Positions 24,823-35,228 of a DNA stretch of 64,000 nt are shown here, piece by piece. The stretch's first letter is position 1. The number at the start of each line of letters is the position of its first letter. Made by a program: the position numbers and the translations under genes. The notes below the pieces were generated by a model that worked only from the letters and a program-made list of their open reading frames with translations, searched no databases and was not told where the DNA came from. Where the stretch lies: the NCBI RefSeq assembly GCF_963677155.1, contig NZ_OY781884.1, positions 4,584,501 through 4,648,500 of the forward strand, given 5' to 3'. Source of the DNA: an uncultured Draconibacterium sp. GTDB taxonomy: Bacteria; Bacteroidota; Bacteroidia; Bacteroidales; Prolixibacteraceae.

Positions 24823-26220
24823 ATGAAAAAAGAAAAATTGATTAGTGTGTTTACATTGGCAGCGTTATTTTTGATTTGTAACGTAAGCAAGGCACAACTT
24901 CTAAAAGGTATTATCAATGCTGACAGTATTCCCATACTTCAAATTGCCTATACCCCAGACGGCGATGTGATAAACACAATCTATCATAAGTTACAACCCG
25001 ACAAAGATGGTAAGTTTAGCTTTAATACAGATTTGATTGATCAGACCTGTGACGTAGGGGTTTATGTGGGTGAAGAAATTTTTGGCGCACATTTAGAGAA
25101 AGGAAAAACAACAAATATTTACCTGGAGAAAAAGAGTGGAAAAGAAAATTTCGAAATAAGATTTGGTGGAGATAATGTTGAGTTAAGTAAGGTTTATAAT
25201 GCCTATACTCAGGCTTTTGATATTTTTAAATATTTTTCCATCGATCCGGCTTTAAGTAAATCTTTTCAAGAATACAGAGATATACTTGAGAAGGAGTACA
25301 CTGCGCTAAATAAGAAGTTAGCTACAATTAAAGACGACCAATGGCAGGCGTACTATATCAAACTATCGGAAGGAATGTATAAGTGGACCCAAATTCGCTT
25401 GATTATGGATGAGTGTTTTGAGGAGAATATACCATTAGCAGAATCACCTGAATATTTGGAGTTGATTAATGCCATTAATCCGAATGACGAGGCAAGTTTA
25501 AGAACGAATCTGAGTGTTGCTTGGTTGGGGGGAAAAGTAAAACAAAGCATGGACGGAAATGATGATGATAACATTCCTTATTTTGTTGAATGTATGGAAC
25601 TTGTTGAAAATCAAATCACAAATCCAAAAGTTCGCACATCTCTTACCCGCTACATTCCTTACCTCTATTTTACCATGGGGGCCGGAAAAGGAGATGTTAA
25701 CGTATTTTGGAATCGTTTTAAGATATTTGCCAAAGATTATCCGGAATTAATAAGTGATTATGAGTCAAATGTTAAATCGTTTGTTGAAATCAAAAAAGGA
25801 GATGATGTTCCATATAACCCGGTATTGACAAAAACTGACGGAACTACTTGTAAATTGTCCGACTTAAGTGGTTATTTGGTTTATATTGATATTTGGGCGA
25901 CATGGTGCGTCCCTTGTGTTAAAGAAATACCACATTTAGAAAAAGTGGCAGAACATTTTAAAGGCAACGACAAGATTAAAATTATTAGTATATCTGTAGA
26001 TGAAAACCGGGATGCCTGGCTAAAAAAACTGGCAAAAGACCAACCTGAGTGGGAGCAATATATACTTACGCCGGAAGAGGAAGAGAAATTTATGAAAGCA
26101 TGGAATATAGGCGGAATTCCTCGTTTCATTGTGTTGGATAAAGACGGGAAAGTATTTTCGGCTGATGCACCAAGACCTTCTAACGAAGAGCTAATTGGTA
26201 CCTTGGAATCACAATTATAA
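24823..26220 (+). CDS. TlpA-family thiol-disulfide oxidoreductase, exported
   Basis: 465 residues. The signal peptide (about 1-25, ending SKAQ) directs it to the periplasm. An N-terminal beta-rich region (about 26-110) resembles the DUF4369-like domain often fused to TlpA, a helical middle follows, and the C-terminal thioredoxin domain (about 330-465) has the active site WCVPC (C362, C365) and the cis-Pro region GGIPRF. First gene of the operon, placed between the divergent sigma factor and FecR, where a receptor-linked redox or folding role is possible. The substrate is unknown. Confidence 0.87.
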   Translation: MKKEKLISVFTLAALFLICNVSKAQLLKGIINADSIPILQIAYTPDGDVINTIYHKLQPDKDGKFSFNTDLIDQTCDVGVYVGEEIFGAHLEKGKTTNIYLEKKSGKENFEIRFGGDNVELSKVYNAYTQAFDIFKYFSIDPALSKSFQEYRDILEKEYTALNKKLATIKDDQWQAYYIKLSEGMYKWTQIRLIMDECFEENIPLAESPEYLELINAINPNDEASLRTNLSVAWLGGKVKQSMDGNDDDNIPYFVECMELVENQITNPKVRTSLTRYIPYLYFTMGAGKGDVNVFWNRFKIFAKDYPELISDYESNVKSFVEIKKGDDVPYNPVLTKTDGTTCKLSDLSGYLVYIDIWATWCVPCVKEIPHLEKVAEHFKGNDKIKIISISVDENRDAWLKKLAKDQPEWEQYILTPEEEEKFMKAWNIGGIPRFIVLDKDGKVFSADAPRPSNEELIGTLESQL

Positions 26221-26233
26221 ATTAACAAGCGAA

Positions 26234-27415
26234 ATGATTGAAGAAAGAGATGAAGAGATGTGTTTTTTACTCTTCAAGCGTATTGCCGGAAAAATTGAGA
26301 AGGAAGAAGAGCAACAACTGGAGGCCTGGCGTTTGGAAAGCGAATTGCACCAGCAACTTTACGACCGGCTGCTTGATCCAGCATATCTTGAACATGAATA
26401 TAAGCGTAGAAAGGCGATTAATGTGCAGCGTCCGATGGCAGAAATGCAAGGCCGAATAAATGCTGACAACGGGAAAGTATTTCGTTTACACCGGATTAAA
26501 CGCTGGGCTATTGCTGCTTCTATCGCTTTATTGGTGGGCATAAGTGCTATTCAGATTTTTCTTCACACTTCCAACAAAACATCTTCAATTGAAACCGCTA
26601 AAACTCAATTGGCAGTATCAGATATAAAACACGGAGAGACAAAGGCTGTTTTAACAATGCCTGGCGGAGCAGAAGTGGCTTTAGGAGCCAACGACGAAAG
26701 CAATGAGGAAGCCATCAAGCATGTAAAATCTGCTTCCAAAATGCAGGCAGAAACAAAGCTGAACCTTGAAGTTCCCCGGGGTGGGGAATTTAAGATTGTG
26801 CTGGAAGATAGTACCGAAGTATGGCTAAATGCCGAGTCTAAACTTATTTATCCTGAGAAATTCTCCTTAAAAGAACGAAAGGTTACAGTAACAGGAGAAG
26901 CCTATTTTAAAGTTTCGCACGATGAAGACAGGCCATTCTTTGTTGAAACAGACGGACAACTTGTTCGGGTTTATGGTACCGAATTCAATATTCGATCGTA
27001 CAATGAAGACCAACAGGTTTATACTACTTTGGTAACAGGTAGTATTTCGTTAACCAAGGCCAATGATAAAAGTGGAGAGCTAATGCTAACTCCCGGATAC
27101 CAGGCCCTCTTTGATAAAGATAATGCCGAAACTTTTGTTAAAACGGTTAACACCGATATTGTAACCAGTTGGCGGGGAGGCCGGTTTGTTTTTGAGGAAC
27201 AAAACCTCGGTCAAATCATGCAGGATTTAAGTCGGTGGTATTTATTCGACTATCAGTTTGAAGAAAAAAGTTTGGAACAAATTGTTTTTAAAGGAAGCAT
27301 TCCTCGCTACAGCGAATTCAGTACAGTTTTAGCCATATTAGAAAAAAGTGGTGGCTTAGCTTTTAGCGTTAACGGATCAACCGTTAGCATTTCTCAAAGT
27401 GTTGATAGTAAATAA
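26234..27415 (+). CDS. [10 protein letters not shown] anti-sigma/signal transducer
   Basis: 393 residues from the ATG at 26234, 13 bp after the TlpA stop; the longer frame from 26195 would overlap the TlpA gene and is less likely. The N-terminal cytoplasmic region binds the sigma factor (about 1-90), one membrane helix follows (AIAASIALLVGISAIQIF, about 92-110), then the periplasmic FecR domain (PRGGEFKIVLEDSTEVWLNA... VTGEAYFKVSHD) and a C-terminal DUF4974-type domain (LGQIMQDLSRWY). It relays the state of the SusC-like transducer (which has an STN domain) to the ECF sigma factor. Confidence 0.92.
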   Translation: MIEERDEEMCFLLFKRIAGKIEKEEEQQLEAWRLESELHQQLYDRLLDPAYLEHEYKRRKAINVQRPMAEMQGRINADNGKVFRLHRIKRWAIAASIALLVGISAIQIFLHTSNKTSSIETAKTQLAVSDIKHGETKAVLTMPGGAEVALGANDESNEEAIKHVKSASKMQAETKLNLEVPRGGEFKIVLEDSTEVWLNAESKLIYPEKFSLKERKVTVTGEAYFKVSHDEDRPFFVETDGQLVRVYGTEFNIRSYNEDQQVYTTLVTGSISLTKANDKSGELMLTPGYQALFDKDNAETFVKTVNTDIVTSWRGGRFVFEEQNLGQIMQDLSRWYLFDYQFEEKSLEQIVFKGSIPRYSEFSTVLAILEKSGGLAFSVNGSTVSISQSVDSK

Positions 27416-27436
27416 ACAACAACTAAAATCAAATTA

Positions 27437-30400
27437 ATGAATATAAAAAAACTCTGTATAGCAATAATTATGTCCGTTTGGGGACTATTGCAGCCTATTC
27501 AAACCTGGGCGCAGGAATATAGCGTTTCCTACAACGAGGCGAATATTGATGAGGTAATTTCGGATTTAAGAAATAAGACCGGATACGAATTTGTTTACCA
27601 GAAGCAAATACTAAACAACGTTGGGCCAATATCTTGTACATATAATAGCCTGACTATTAATCAGCTTCTTGATCGTATTTTCTGGGATAAAGCCGGACTG
27701 GATTACGATATCGTAGAGAAGAATATTATTTTAAGTATATCAACTAAAGAATTAGAATATTTTAAGAAAGTAATTACAGGGATGGTAACGGATGAAAATG
27801 ATAATCCTCTTCCGGGGGCAAGCATTTTGTTCGTTGGGAGCAATACTGGTGTTACAACTGATACTGATGGGCAGTTTGTGCTTACTGTAGAAGGAAAAGA
27901 TCCGGTAATCCGTATCTCCTTTATTGGAATGAAAGAGCAGACGATTCATGTTAACTCTTTAAAAGAGAATTTCCTTTTGGTAAAAATGCAGAATGATGAA
28001 AGAATGATGGAAGAGGTTGTTGTAACCGGTTACCAAAATATCAAGCGCGAGAATGCAACCGGTTCCTATCAATCCGTTAAGTCGAAAGATTTGGGCAATC
28101 GTTATACATCATCAATTGCAGCCAATTTGGAAGGTAAAATACCCGGACTGGTTAGTTACAATAATGGTTTAGGCGACGACCAGGAATCATCGCTTATAAT
28201 CCGTGGTGTTGGATCCTTTCAGGCCAATACCAGCCCGCTTGTGGTTGTTGATGGATTACCAATTGAAGGCTCTATTGAATCTGTTAATCCGTATGAAATA
28301 GAGAATGTTACTGTTTTGAAAGATGCAGCAGCAGCAGCAATATATGGTGCGCGAGCTTCCAACGGGGTAATTGTAATTACAACAAAACGGGCCCAAAGCG
28401 AAAAGTTAACTATTGATTTTAATACGGATATCACAATCAGCGAAAAACGGGATTACGACAATTTCAGATGGGCAAATGCCAGCGAATTGATTGAACTGGA
28501 GAAGTACAATTATAATTATATACGCGACGCAGAAGATCAATCGGCATTTTCTACTTTGCTCCAATACTATGAAAACAGACGAAAGGCACTAAGTCCTGTT
28601 AGCCGTCTTTTGGTTGCCAATTATTTGGGAGAGTTAGGTCCCGATGAGCTAAATAGTACACTTGAGCGATTGAGTAAAAATGATTACCGGAAGGAGTGGC
28701 AAGATGCTACAGAACGTTCTCAGATACTGAAACAATACAACCTGGCATTACGCACAAAAGGGAAAGTATTGGGCTCAAGTATTGTATTAAATTATAAAAC
28801 CGATAACAATGGCATTGTAAATCAGCATAACAATATGCTGACGTTTAGTTATAAAGGCGATTTGGATGTTACAAAATGGCTTGATTTATCGTTGGGAACA
28901 AACATTATTCGTGAACGTGCAAAAACTCATATCAGCAGAGTATACGGATACAATAGAATCAATGCCTTTCAACCTTACCAGAGTATGTATAACGAAGATG
29001 GTTCGCGCGCAGCTATGGAAGCAGATGTTTATTTAGGCGAAGAATCTTTAAACAATCCCGCCTATGGTTTTAAGTCTGTTTCGTATAACTTGCTGGATGA
29101 ACTGAACAAGAATTTTCAGAAAACAAGCCGAACAAATATTCGTTCATTTTTGCATGCCAATGTTAAAATTCTTCCCGAATGGACGGTTAGTAGCCAGTTT
29201 CAGTACGAAGATATAAACTATAAGAATGATGCGTATTACGAGGGTGATTCTTATTACATGAGACACTTATACAATCTCTACACAACCGAAGAAGTTGTGC
29301 AGGAGGAAGATTGGGATACCGGAGAAATGATATCAAGCAGTGTCGTGAAACATCACATTCCCGCTGGAGGAAGATTGGATACCGACCTCTCAGAAGGTGC
29401 TTTTTACACTTTCAGAGCACAAAGTAATTATTCGAAAACTTTTGCAGACAAACACGAACTTATAGCTATTGCAGGTTATGAGTTTCGCGAATCAAAATCG
29501 AAAACATACAAAAACCTGTTGATGGGTTATGATGAGCAAACTCAAACAAACAGCAATGGATTGGTTAATTACGGTGTGTGGAAAGACCTGGAAGGACAAG
29601 TTTCAGCTTTAGGCGACAACTATACTATTTATGGAGCACCTGATGGAAACGATTTTTTAACGACAAATATTCTACACCGTTTTTATTCGGTTTATTTCAC
29701 CGGAAACTACAGTTACGATAACCGGTACAGTGCATCATTCTCTTATCGGGTTGATAAAACTGACTTATTTGGCGCTGATCCTAAATTTCGGGGGCGCCCA
29801 TTATGGTCAACCGGTTTAAGCTGGAACATCAACAACGAAGAGTTTATGAAAAACTATAAATGGGTTGATGTTTTGAAACTGCGCGGTAGTTACGGTTTAA
29901 CAGGGAATATCGATAAAGATATTTCATCCTACCTAACTGCAACAATTGGGGTAAACGAAGTAACCGGAGCAAAGTATGCAGACTTAGACACGCCTCCGAA
30001 CGATCAGCTTCGTTGGGAGAAAACGGCCTCATGGAATATTGGTCTCGACTTTTCGTTGTGGCGTAACCGCTTGAGTGGTTCTATTGATGGTTACCGAAAA
30101 ACCGGAACTGATATACTAACCATTACTGATCTTGACCCGACAACAGGATGGAGCCAGCTGACCATAAATAGCGGAGAAGCTCTAAACACCGGAGTTGAAA
30201 TACAACTTAATGGTAGTATTATCAAACCATCTTCTTATAATTCAATTGGGGTGAACGCTTCAGTTAACTTTGCATATAATAAAAACGAAGTTACAAAGGT
30301 AAGCCATCAACCCTCTTCTGGCGCAGAAGCATTACGAATTGGAACGCTTCACGAGGGGTATCCTGTTAATTCCTTGTTCTCGTATCGTTTTGCCGGATTA

Positions 30401-31033
30401 TTATCAGAAGATAATATACAGCATTTCAGATGGGAAGATGCCAACGGACAAATTCATTCATCCGACATAAACAGTGGCGAATTTACGCCCGAAGATGCTG
30501 TGTTTAGCGGAGGATTAGATCCAAAATACATGGCAAGTTTTAACCCTGAAATTACTTACGGCGGATTTAGCATTACTGCAATGCTTTCATATTATGGCGG
30601 ACATTATATGCGTGTATTAACAGACGACTGGTCGAGCGAAGGAAGTACTTACGGCTATAGTAGTCTGGCATCTGTTGATGCAATTCCCAGCAGTTATTTA
30701 AATTATTGGAGAAGCGATGATAAAAATTTGTATCCTGCTAACGGATATCTCGGCGGATCAAACGTAATTGGAGACTACAGGTATTTGGATACAAATGTTG
30801 TTTCTGCAGATTACGTTAAATTACGTACCCTGGTGCTGGCATATAGTTTTTCTCAGCAGTTTTCTAAAAAAATAGGGGTTAATAATCTGCGCTTAAGGTT
30901 TCAGGTAAATAACCTGGCAACCTGGCAACGTAATAAGCTGGGGATAGACCCGGAAGCTAACAATCCTGCATATGGTACCACTTTGCCGGAAACTCCGAGA
31001 AGCTACACAATGAGCTTGAATTTTAACCTGTAA
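27437..31033 (+). CDS. SusC/RagA-type TonB-dependent transporter with STN domain
   Basis: 1198 residues, outer membrane. Signal peptide about 1-25; STN (secretin/TonB N-terminal) domain about 27-105, which contacts FecR in transducing receptors; CarboxypepD_reg-like beta domain about 113-190 (GMVTDENDNPLPGAS); plug domain from about 195 (EVVVTGYQ, LVVVDGLPIEG, VLKDAAAAAIYGARASNG); and a 22-strand-type barrel to the C-terminus. Forms an operon with FecR (21 bp upstream) and SusD (11 bp downstream). No glycosidase or peptidase gene accompanies it, so the ligand is unknown. Confidence 0.95.
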   Translation: MNIKKLCIAIIMSVWGLLQPIQTWAQEYSVSYNEANIDEVISDLRNKTGYEFVYQKQILNNVGPISCTYNSLTINQLLDRIFWDKAGLDYDIVEKNIILSISTKELEYFKKVITGMVTDENDNPLPGASILFVGSNTGVTTDTDGQFVLTVEGKDPVIRISFIGMKEQTIHVNSLKENFLLVKMQNDERMMEEVVVTGYQNIKRENATGSYQSVKSKDLGNRYTSSIAANLEGKIPGLVSYNNGLGDDQESSLIIRGVGSFQANTSPLVVVDGLPIEGSIESVNPYEIENVTVLKDAAAAAIYGARASNGVIVITTKRAQSEKLTIDFNTDITISEKRDYDNFRWANASELIELEKYNYNYIRDAEDQSAFSTLLQYYENRRKALSPVSRLLVANYLGELGPDELNSTLERLSKNDYRKEWQDATERSQILKQYNLALRTKGKVLGSSIVLNYKTDNNGIVNQHNNMLTFSYKGDLDVTKWLDLSLGTNIIRERAKTHISRVYGYNRINAFQPYQSMYNEDGSRAAMEADVYLGEESLNNPAYGFKSVSYNLLDELNKNFQKTSRTNIRSFLHANVKILPEWTVSSQFQYEDINYKNDAYYEGDSYYMRHLYNLYTTEEVVQEEDWDTGEMISSSVVKHHIPAGGRLDTDLSEGAFYTFRAQSNYSKTFADKHELIAIAGYEFRESKSKTYKNLLMGYDEQTQTNSNGLVNYGVWKDLEGQVSALGDNYTIYGAPDGNDFLTTNILHRFYSVYFTGNYSYDNRYSASFSYRVDKTDLFGADPKFRGRPLWSTGLSWNINNEEFMKNYKWVDVLKLRGSYGLTGNIDKDISSYLTATIGVNEVTGAKYADLDTPPNDQLRWEKTASWNIGLDFSLWRNRLSGSIDGYRKTGTDILTITDLDPTTGWSQLTINSGEALNTGVEIQLNGSIIKPSSYNSIGVNASVNFAYNKNEVTKVSHQPSSGAEALRIGTLHEGYPVNSLFSYRFAGLLSEDNIQHFRWEDANGQIHSSDINSGEFTPEDAVFSGGLDPKYMASFNPEITYGGFSITAMLSYYGGHYMRVLTDDWSSEGSTYGYSSLASVDAIPSSYLNYWRSDDKNLYPANGYLGGSNVIGDYRYLDTNVVSADYVKLRTLVLAYSFSQQFSKKIGVNNLRLRFQVNNLATWQRNKLGIDPEANNPAYGTTLPETPRSYTMSLNFNL

Positions 31034-31044
31034 TACAAGAAACG

Positions 31045-32442
31045 ATGATTAAAAGAAACATATTTGGATTTTTACTCCTATTAATTTTAGTATCCTGTGA
31101 AGACCAACTGGACATTATCCCTAAAGGAAAAAGTACACTGGATAATTTAGATGATTTAGAATTATTGTTAAATCAGGAATATTCGCTCGGTATAAAACCT
31201 GCAGCCGATTTGGGTATGATATGCAATGAATCATTGGGGCTGATGCTGTCTGTTCCTGAAGCCTTATCTCTTACCAATACGCTGGATTATGCCTACCTCT
31301 CTTATAACGAAGAAGTAGACCGGGTAACCCTGACACAGTCTGACAGGCGATATTCTGCGGCGTATAGTTATATCAATTATATGAATGTAATACTGAGCAA
31401 GATTGACGACGTAAGCGGAGATGTTGATAGAAAAGCAAGCCTTAAAGCAGAGGCGCACATCATAAGGGCTTATCTCCACTGGCTGTTGGTTAATATTTAT
31501 GCCGCGCAATACGATGCGGCTACAGCTAAAAATAAAGGAGGTATTGCTTATGTTGATAATATTGACGTAGTTGAACAGAAAACAAAGCTGACTCTGGAAG
31601 AAGCATACCAACGCATTCTGGAAGATTGTTCTGATGAGATTATAGATCAACTGCCAGTTGATAATTCCAATATTTTGCGAGCTGACCATGCCTTTGGTAA
31701 TGCCGTGCGAGCTAAGGTTTTAATGCAAATGAAACAGTATGAAGAAGCATTGCCTTACGCACTGGAGGCACTGAACTTGAATGGAGCAATTGAAGACCGG
31801 AAAATTATTGCTGAGACTGGAGTTTGGGATTTGCAGGAAGATGTATCGAATAATTACGTGTATATGCGTAGTGAATCACGAGTAAGTCCTACCACCGAAA
31901 CCCTTTCGGTTGAAAGTTCTGCAATGTTTGAGGACGGAGACTATGTTATCAATTACGATGGAGGATGGAGCGATTTGTACGGGATGATATTTGCCGGAAT
32001 AAGCGGCTGCAAAATTTATTTTGGCTGGAATACAAAAAGCAATGAATATGGCATTAATAGCGACAGGATGTATTACACTGCTGCCGAATGTTATATTCGC
32101 ACAGGAGAAATACGCAAAGGATTAGAGCTTGTCGATCATATACGTGCCTATCGTGTGGAAGACTACCAATCGTTTGTTGCGCTTTTTGATCAAAGCCCGT
32201 TAAGCGAAACGGAGGCTATGTCGCTGTTACAAAAAGCAAAATGGATTGAGTGTGTTGCTTCTTATGAGAACTTTTTCGACTGTAAACGCTGGAACACTGA
32301 AGAGAACTATAAACGTACGATTGTCCGCAACTTAGGCGACGAGTATGGAAGTTATTCTATTTCTCCTGAGTCTCCTTTGTGGATTTTGCCATTCCCGGCT
32401 AATGCTACTCGCTATAACTCATCACTTACTCAGAACTTCTAA
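31045..32442 (+). CDS. SusD/RagB-family surface lipoprotein
   Basis: 465 residues. The lipoprotein signal has a LVSC lipobox (Cys about residue 19) followed by EDQLDIIPKGK. SusD proteins cap the SusC transporter and bind the nutrient outside the cell. TPR-like helices run through about 80-260, and the C-terminal NYNSS/RYNSSLTQNF end is typical. At 465 residues it is shorter than most glycan-binding SusD proteins, which is common in non-glycan or small-ligand systems. Followed by a strong terminator. Confidence 0.9.
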   Translation: MIKRNIFGFLLLLILVSCEDQLDIIPKGKSTLDNLDDLELLLNQEYSLGIKPAADLGMICNESLGLMLSVPEALSLTNTLDYAYLSYNEEVDRVTLTQSDRRYSAAYSYINYMNVILSKIDDVSGDVDRKASLKAEAHIIRAYLHWLLVNIYAAQYDAATAKNKGGIAYVDNIDVVEQKTKLTLEEAYQRILEDCSDEIIDQLPVDNSNILRADHAFGNAVRAKVLMQMKQYEEALPYALEALNLNGAIEDRKIIAETGVWDLQEDVSNNYVYMRSESRVSPTTETLSVESSAMFEDGDYVINYDGGWSDLYGMIFAGISGCKIYFGWNTKSNEYGINSDRMYYTAAECYIRTGEIRKGLELVDHIRAYRVEDYQSFVALFDQSPLSETEAMSLLQKAKWIECVASYENFFDCKRWNTEENYKRTIVRNLGDEYGSYSISPESPLWILPFPANATRYNSSLTQNF

Positions 32443-32451
32443 TAAATCTCC

Positions 32452-32497
32452 AAAATCAGGCTTTTACCAGAAATAACTCTGGTAAGAGTCTGATTTT
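32452..32497 (+). terminator. Terminator after SusD
   Basis: AAAATCAGgCTTTTACCAGA pairs with TCTGGTAAGAGtCTGATTTT (32452-32471 / 32478-32497), a 20-position stem with one mismatch, ending in T. Confidence 0.85.
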
Positions 32498-32840
32498 AAT
32501 GAATTCCTGTTTTAGATTAGAATGACCTTGCCGAAAATTATTCAATTCGTATGGGCATTCTCAGAATCGAAATAGTGAGCGTTACTATTGTTATTACGTT
32601 GGGCACTCATTGGATAATATCCAATGAATGAGTTGTAACGACGAAGTGTGTACACCTCCAACCGATGAAGAATTTGAGTTTGTGATCGGGTAAATACGAG
32701 CTAACTGTCATATTCAAAGAGAGGTTATCCTGAATAATAAGCGGTAGCCTTTTTTTGTGTTTCAAATTTGGTATATAATGAGTATGTTCGCGACTTGTTT
32801 GCTGATGGGTAAAATAAAAAATTAACGAAAACTGATTGTA
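32498..32840 (+). other. Gene-free region upstream of the cysteine desulfidase-family gene
   Basis: No open frame with coding character is seen. It holds a short hairpin (ACTCATTGGAT/ATCCAATGA, about 32607-32630) and, at 32722-32757, a stem AGGTTATC/GGTAGCCT with two G-T pairs followed by TTTTTTT that looks like a terminator or attenuator 84 nt before the ATG at 32841. No known riboswitch class is recognised by eye. Confidence 0.5.
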
Positions 32841-34124
32841 ATGGAAAAGACTGATGTAAGGTATGCTGAATATCTGAAAATCTTACATGAAGAGTTGATA
32901 CCGGCCATGGGCTGTACTGAGCCAATTGCTATTGCTTATGCCGGAGCTGTCGCCAAAAAGGCACTGGGAACAATGCCCGAGCGTGTTTTGGTAGAAGCAA
33001 GCGATAACATTATTAAGAATGTAAAAAGTGTTGTCGTCCCGAATACAGGAGGACAGAAGGGAATTGCTGCTGCTGCTGTTGCCGGTATTGTTGCGGGTGA
33101 TTCAGAGCGGATTTTAGAGGTAATATCTGATGTAAGTATTAAGGAGCGGGAACAGATCGCAGATTTCCTGAAATCAAATGAAGTGGAGGTCGTTTCCTTA
33201 CAAAGTGAAATAATTTTCGACCTGGTTGTGAATGTTTTTAGTGGCGATGACAGTGCTGCCGTTCAGATATCGCATTACCATACCAACATTGTTCGTATAA
33301 CCAGAAATAATGATACTGAAATTTGCAATCAGCATTGTAATGATTTAACACCATCGCAGATTTTGGATCGTTCATTCATGAGTGTTGACGATATTTTGAA
33401 ATTTGCGGAGACGGTAGAGCTTTCTCAAGTAAAAGATCTGCTGGATAAACAAATTGAGTACAATGTTGCTATTGCCAAAGAAGGCATAAAAGGGAACTGG
33501 GGAGCAAATGTAGGATCGGTACTTCTGCAATCGTGGGGTACAGATGACATAAAAGTACGTGCCAAAGCCATGGCTGCTGCCGGCTCGGATGCACGAATGA
33601 GTGGCTGCGAATTGCCTGTAATGATTGTTTCAGGTAGTGGTAACCAGGGATTAACAGCATCGCTGCCGGTGATTGAATATGCCAGAGAATTGAAGGTAGA
33701 CCAGGAAACGTTATACCGGGGGTTAATTGTTTCTAATTTAGTCACTATTCATCAAAAAACACGAATAGGACGTTTGTCGGCCTATTGTGGAGCCATCTCT
33801 GCCGGTGTTGGCGCCGGTGCCGGAATTACATGGTTACATGGTGGCCGGTTTGATGAGGTGGCCCATACCATTGTAAATGCACTTGCAATTGTGTCTGGTA
33901 TTATTTGCGACGGAGCAAAACCTTCCTGTGCAGGGAAAATTGCATCGGCTGTTGACGCTGGAATTTTGGGTTACCACATGTATAAAAACGGACAGCAATT
34001 TTATGGTGGCGACGGAATCCTGAAAAAGGGGGTTGAGAATACTATCGAGAGAATTGGTCAATTGGCTAGTAAGGGGATGCGCGAAACCGATAAAGAGATC
34101 ATTCGAATTATGTTAGGAGAATAA
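32841..34124 (+). CDS. L-cysteine desulfidase / L-serine dehydratase family protein (UPF0597, CyuA-like)
   Basis: 427 residues. The family includes Fe-S dependent enzymes that release H2S, ammonia and pyruvate from L-cysteine. Characteristic segments are PAMGCTEPIAIAYAGA near the N-terminus, VPNTGGQKGIAAAA, GSGNQGLTASLPV and the cysteines of AYCGA and CDGAKPSCAGK that would hold the cluster. No signal peptide. Single gene, preceded by a possible attenuator. The exact substrate (cysteine versus serine) cannot be told from sequence. Confidence 0.88.
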   Translation: MEKTDVRYAEYLKILHEELIPAMGCTEPIAIAYAGAVAKKALGTMPERVLVEASDNIIKNVKSVVVPNTGGQKGIAAAAVAGIVAGDSERILEVISDVSIKEREQIADFLKSNEVEVVSLQSEIIFDLVVNVFSGDDSAAVQISHYHTNIVRITRNNDTEICNQHCNDLTPSQILDRSFMSVDDILKFAETVELSQVKDLLDKQIEYNVAIAKEGIKGNWGANVGSVLLQSWGTDDIKVRAKAMAAAGSDARMSGCELPVMIVSGSGNQGLTASLPVIEYARELKVDQETLYRGLIVSNLVTIHQKTRIGRLSAYCGAISAGVGAGAGITWLHGGRFDEVAHTIVNALAIVSGIICDGAKPSCAGKIASAVDAGILGYHMYKNGQQFYGGDGILKKGVENTIERIGQLASKGMRETDKEIIRIMLGE

Positions 34125-34346
34125 CTGTTTAATATGCTGGGTGTATTGATAAGATCGTCAGTGTTCTATGTCTATGTCGAATATATTTGTGCAACATTAG
34201 CGGACTGATTTTTTTATAAGAGCGGTATCATGAATAAGTACTAGTAGTTAAAGAATTGGGTTCAGCACCTCTGTTGAGCCAGAAAATTTTTGAGACCATA
34301 TTATTTTATATCTTACACCTCGTATTGATAAACCCAATAAAATCAG

Positions 34347-35228
34347 GTGAAAACAGGTTCTGAAAATTTACCGGTATACAGCTTGCACAATTTTAGTTCG
34401 AAAGAACGGGCAAGCCAGCAGTTTCAGGTAGAAGTATTTGATGCTAACCGGCATTTTGCTGTAAAGTACCCGCATCGTCACGATTTTTTTGAGGTGTTGT
34501 ATCTGCAAAAGGGAAGTGGCTCGCATGTTATCGACGGAAATAAATACGATATCGAGCCGCCCTGTATATTTTTTATGTCGCCCGGACAGGCGCACAAAAT
34601 CGAGTTCTCGCACGATATTGATGGTTTCATTTTTATTTTCACTGCCGATTTTTACCTGCTCAATCAGCGAAATCCCAACCGTTTAATCGAGTTTCCTTTC
34701 TTTTTTACCATCCGGCAGGATAACCCGCCATTGCGTTTAAATAATGAGAACGACAAACGTTTTCTGGAGAGTTTGTTTAAAAAAGGTATTAACGAAATTC
34801 GCAGGCCCGAAGGTTATTCTATCGATATTTTACGATCGGTACTCGACCTTATTTTAACAACTTGTGCTTCGCTTTATCCGTACGACGAGAACCGTTGGAA
34901 AGGAAAAGGGCACATTGTGGTGAAAAAATTTTTTCAATTACTGGAAGAGCATTTTCACGAAAACCTTTCGGTGGCACAGTATGCCGATATTATGGCGCTA
35001 ACGCCAAATCATTTAACCCAAACGGTAAACCAGCTAACCGGGAAAACTTCGTCGCAAATTATTAAATCGAAACAAATTATTGAGATTAAACGCCTGTTGG
35101 TACATACTAATCTCAGTGTTTCGGAAATTGCTGCAAAAATGAACTTTCCGGATCAAAGTTACTTTGCCAAATTTTTTAAACGCGAAGTCGGTCTGTCTCC
35201 CTTGCAGTTTCGTTCTCAATCGCTCTAA
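34347..35228 (+). CDS. AraC-family transcriptional regulator
   Basis: 293 residues, GTG start at 34347. The N-terminal cupin ligand-binding domain (about 25-140) has HRHDFFEVLYLQKG and SPGQAHKIEFS. The C-terminal pair of helix-turn-helix motifs (about 190-290) contains LSVAQYADIMALTPNHLTQ and LSVSEIAAKMNFPDQSYFAKFFKREVG. Flanked by unrelated genes, so the target is not evident. Confidence 0.9.
   Translation: MKTGSENLPVYSLHNFSSKERASQQFQVEVFDANRHFAVKYPHRHDFFEVLYLQKGSGSHVIDGNKYDIEPPCIFFMSPGQAHKIEFSHDIDGFIFIFTADFYLLNQRNPNRLIEFPFFFTIRQDNPPLRLNNENDKRFLESLFKKGINEIRRPEGYSIDILRSVLDLILTTCASLYPYDENRWKGKGHIVVKKFFQLLEEHFHENLSVAQYADIMALTPNHLTQTVNQLTGKTSSQIIKSKQIIEIKRLLVHTNLSVSEIAAKMNFPDQSYFAKFFKREVGLSPLQFRSQSL

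Noticed and set aside
26195-26233. Longer FecR reading frame
   Set aside because: It would overlap the TlpA gene, and the polar start MVPWNHNYKLTSE does not resemble a FecR N-terminus.
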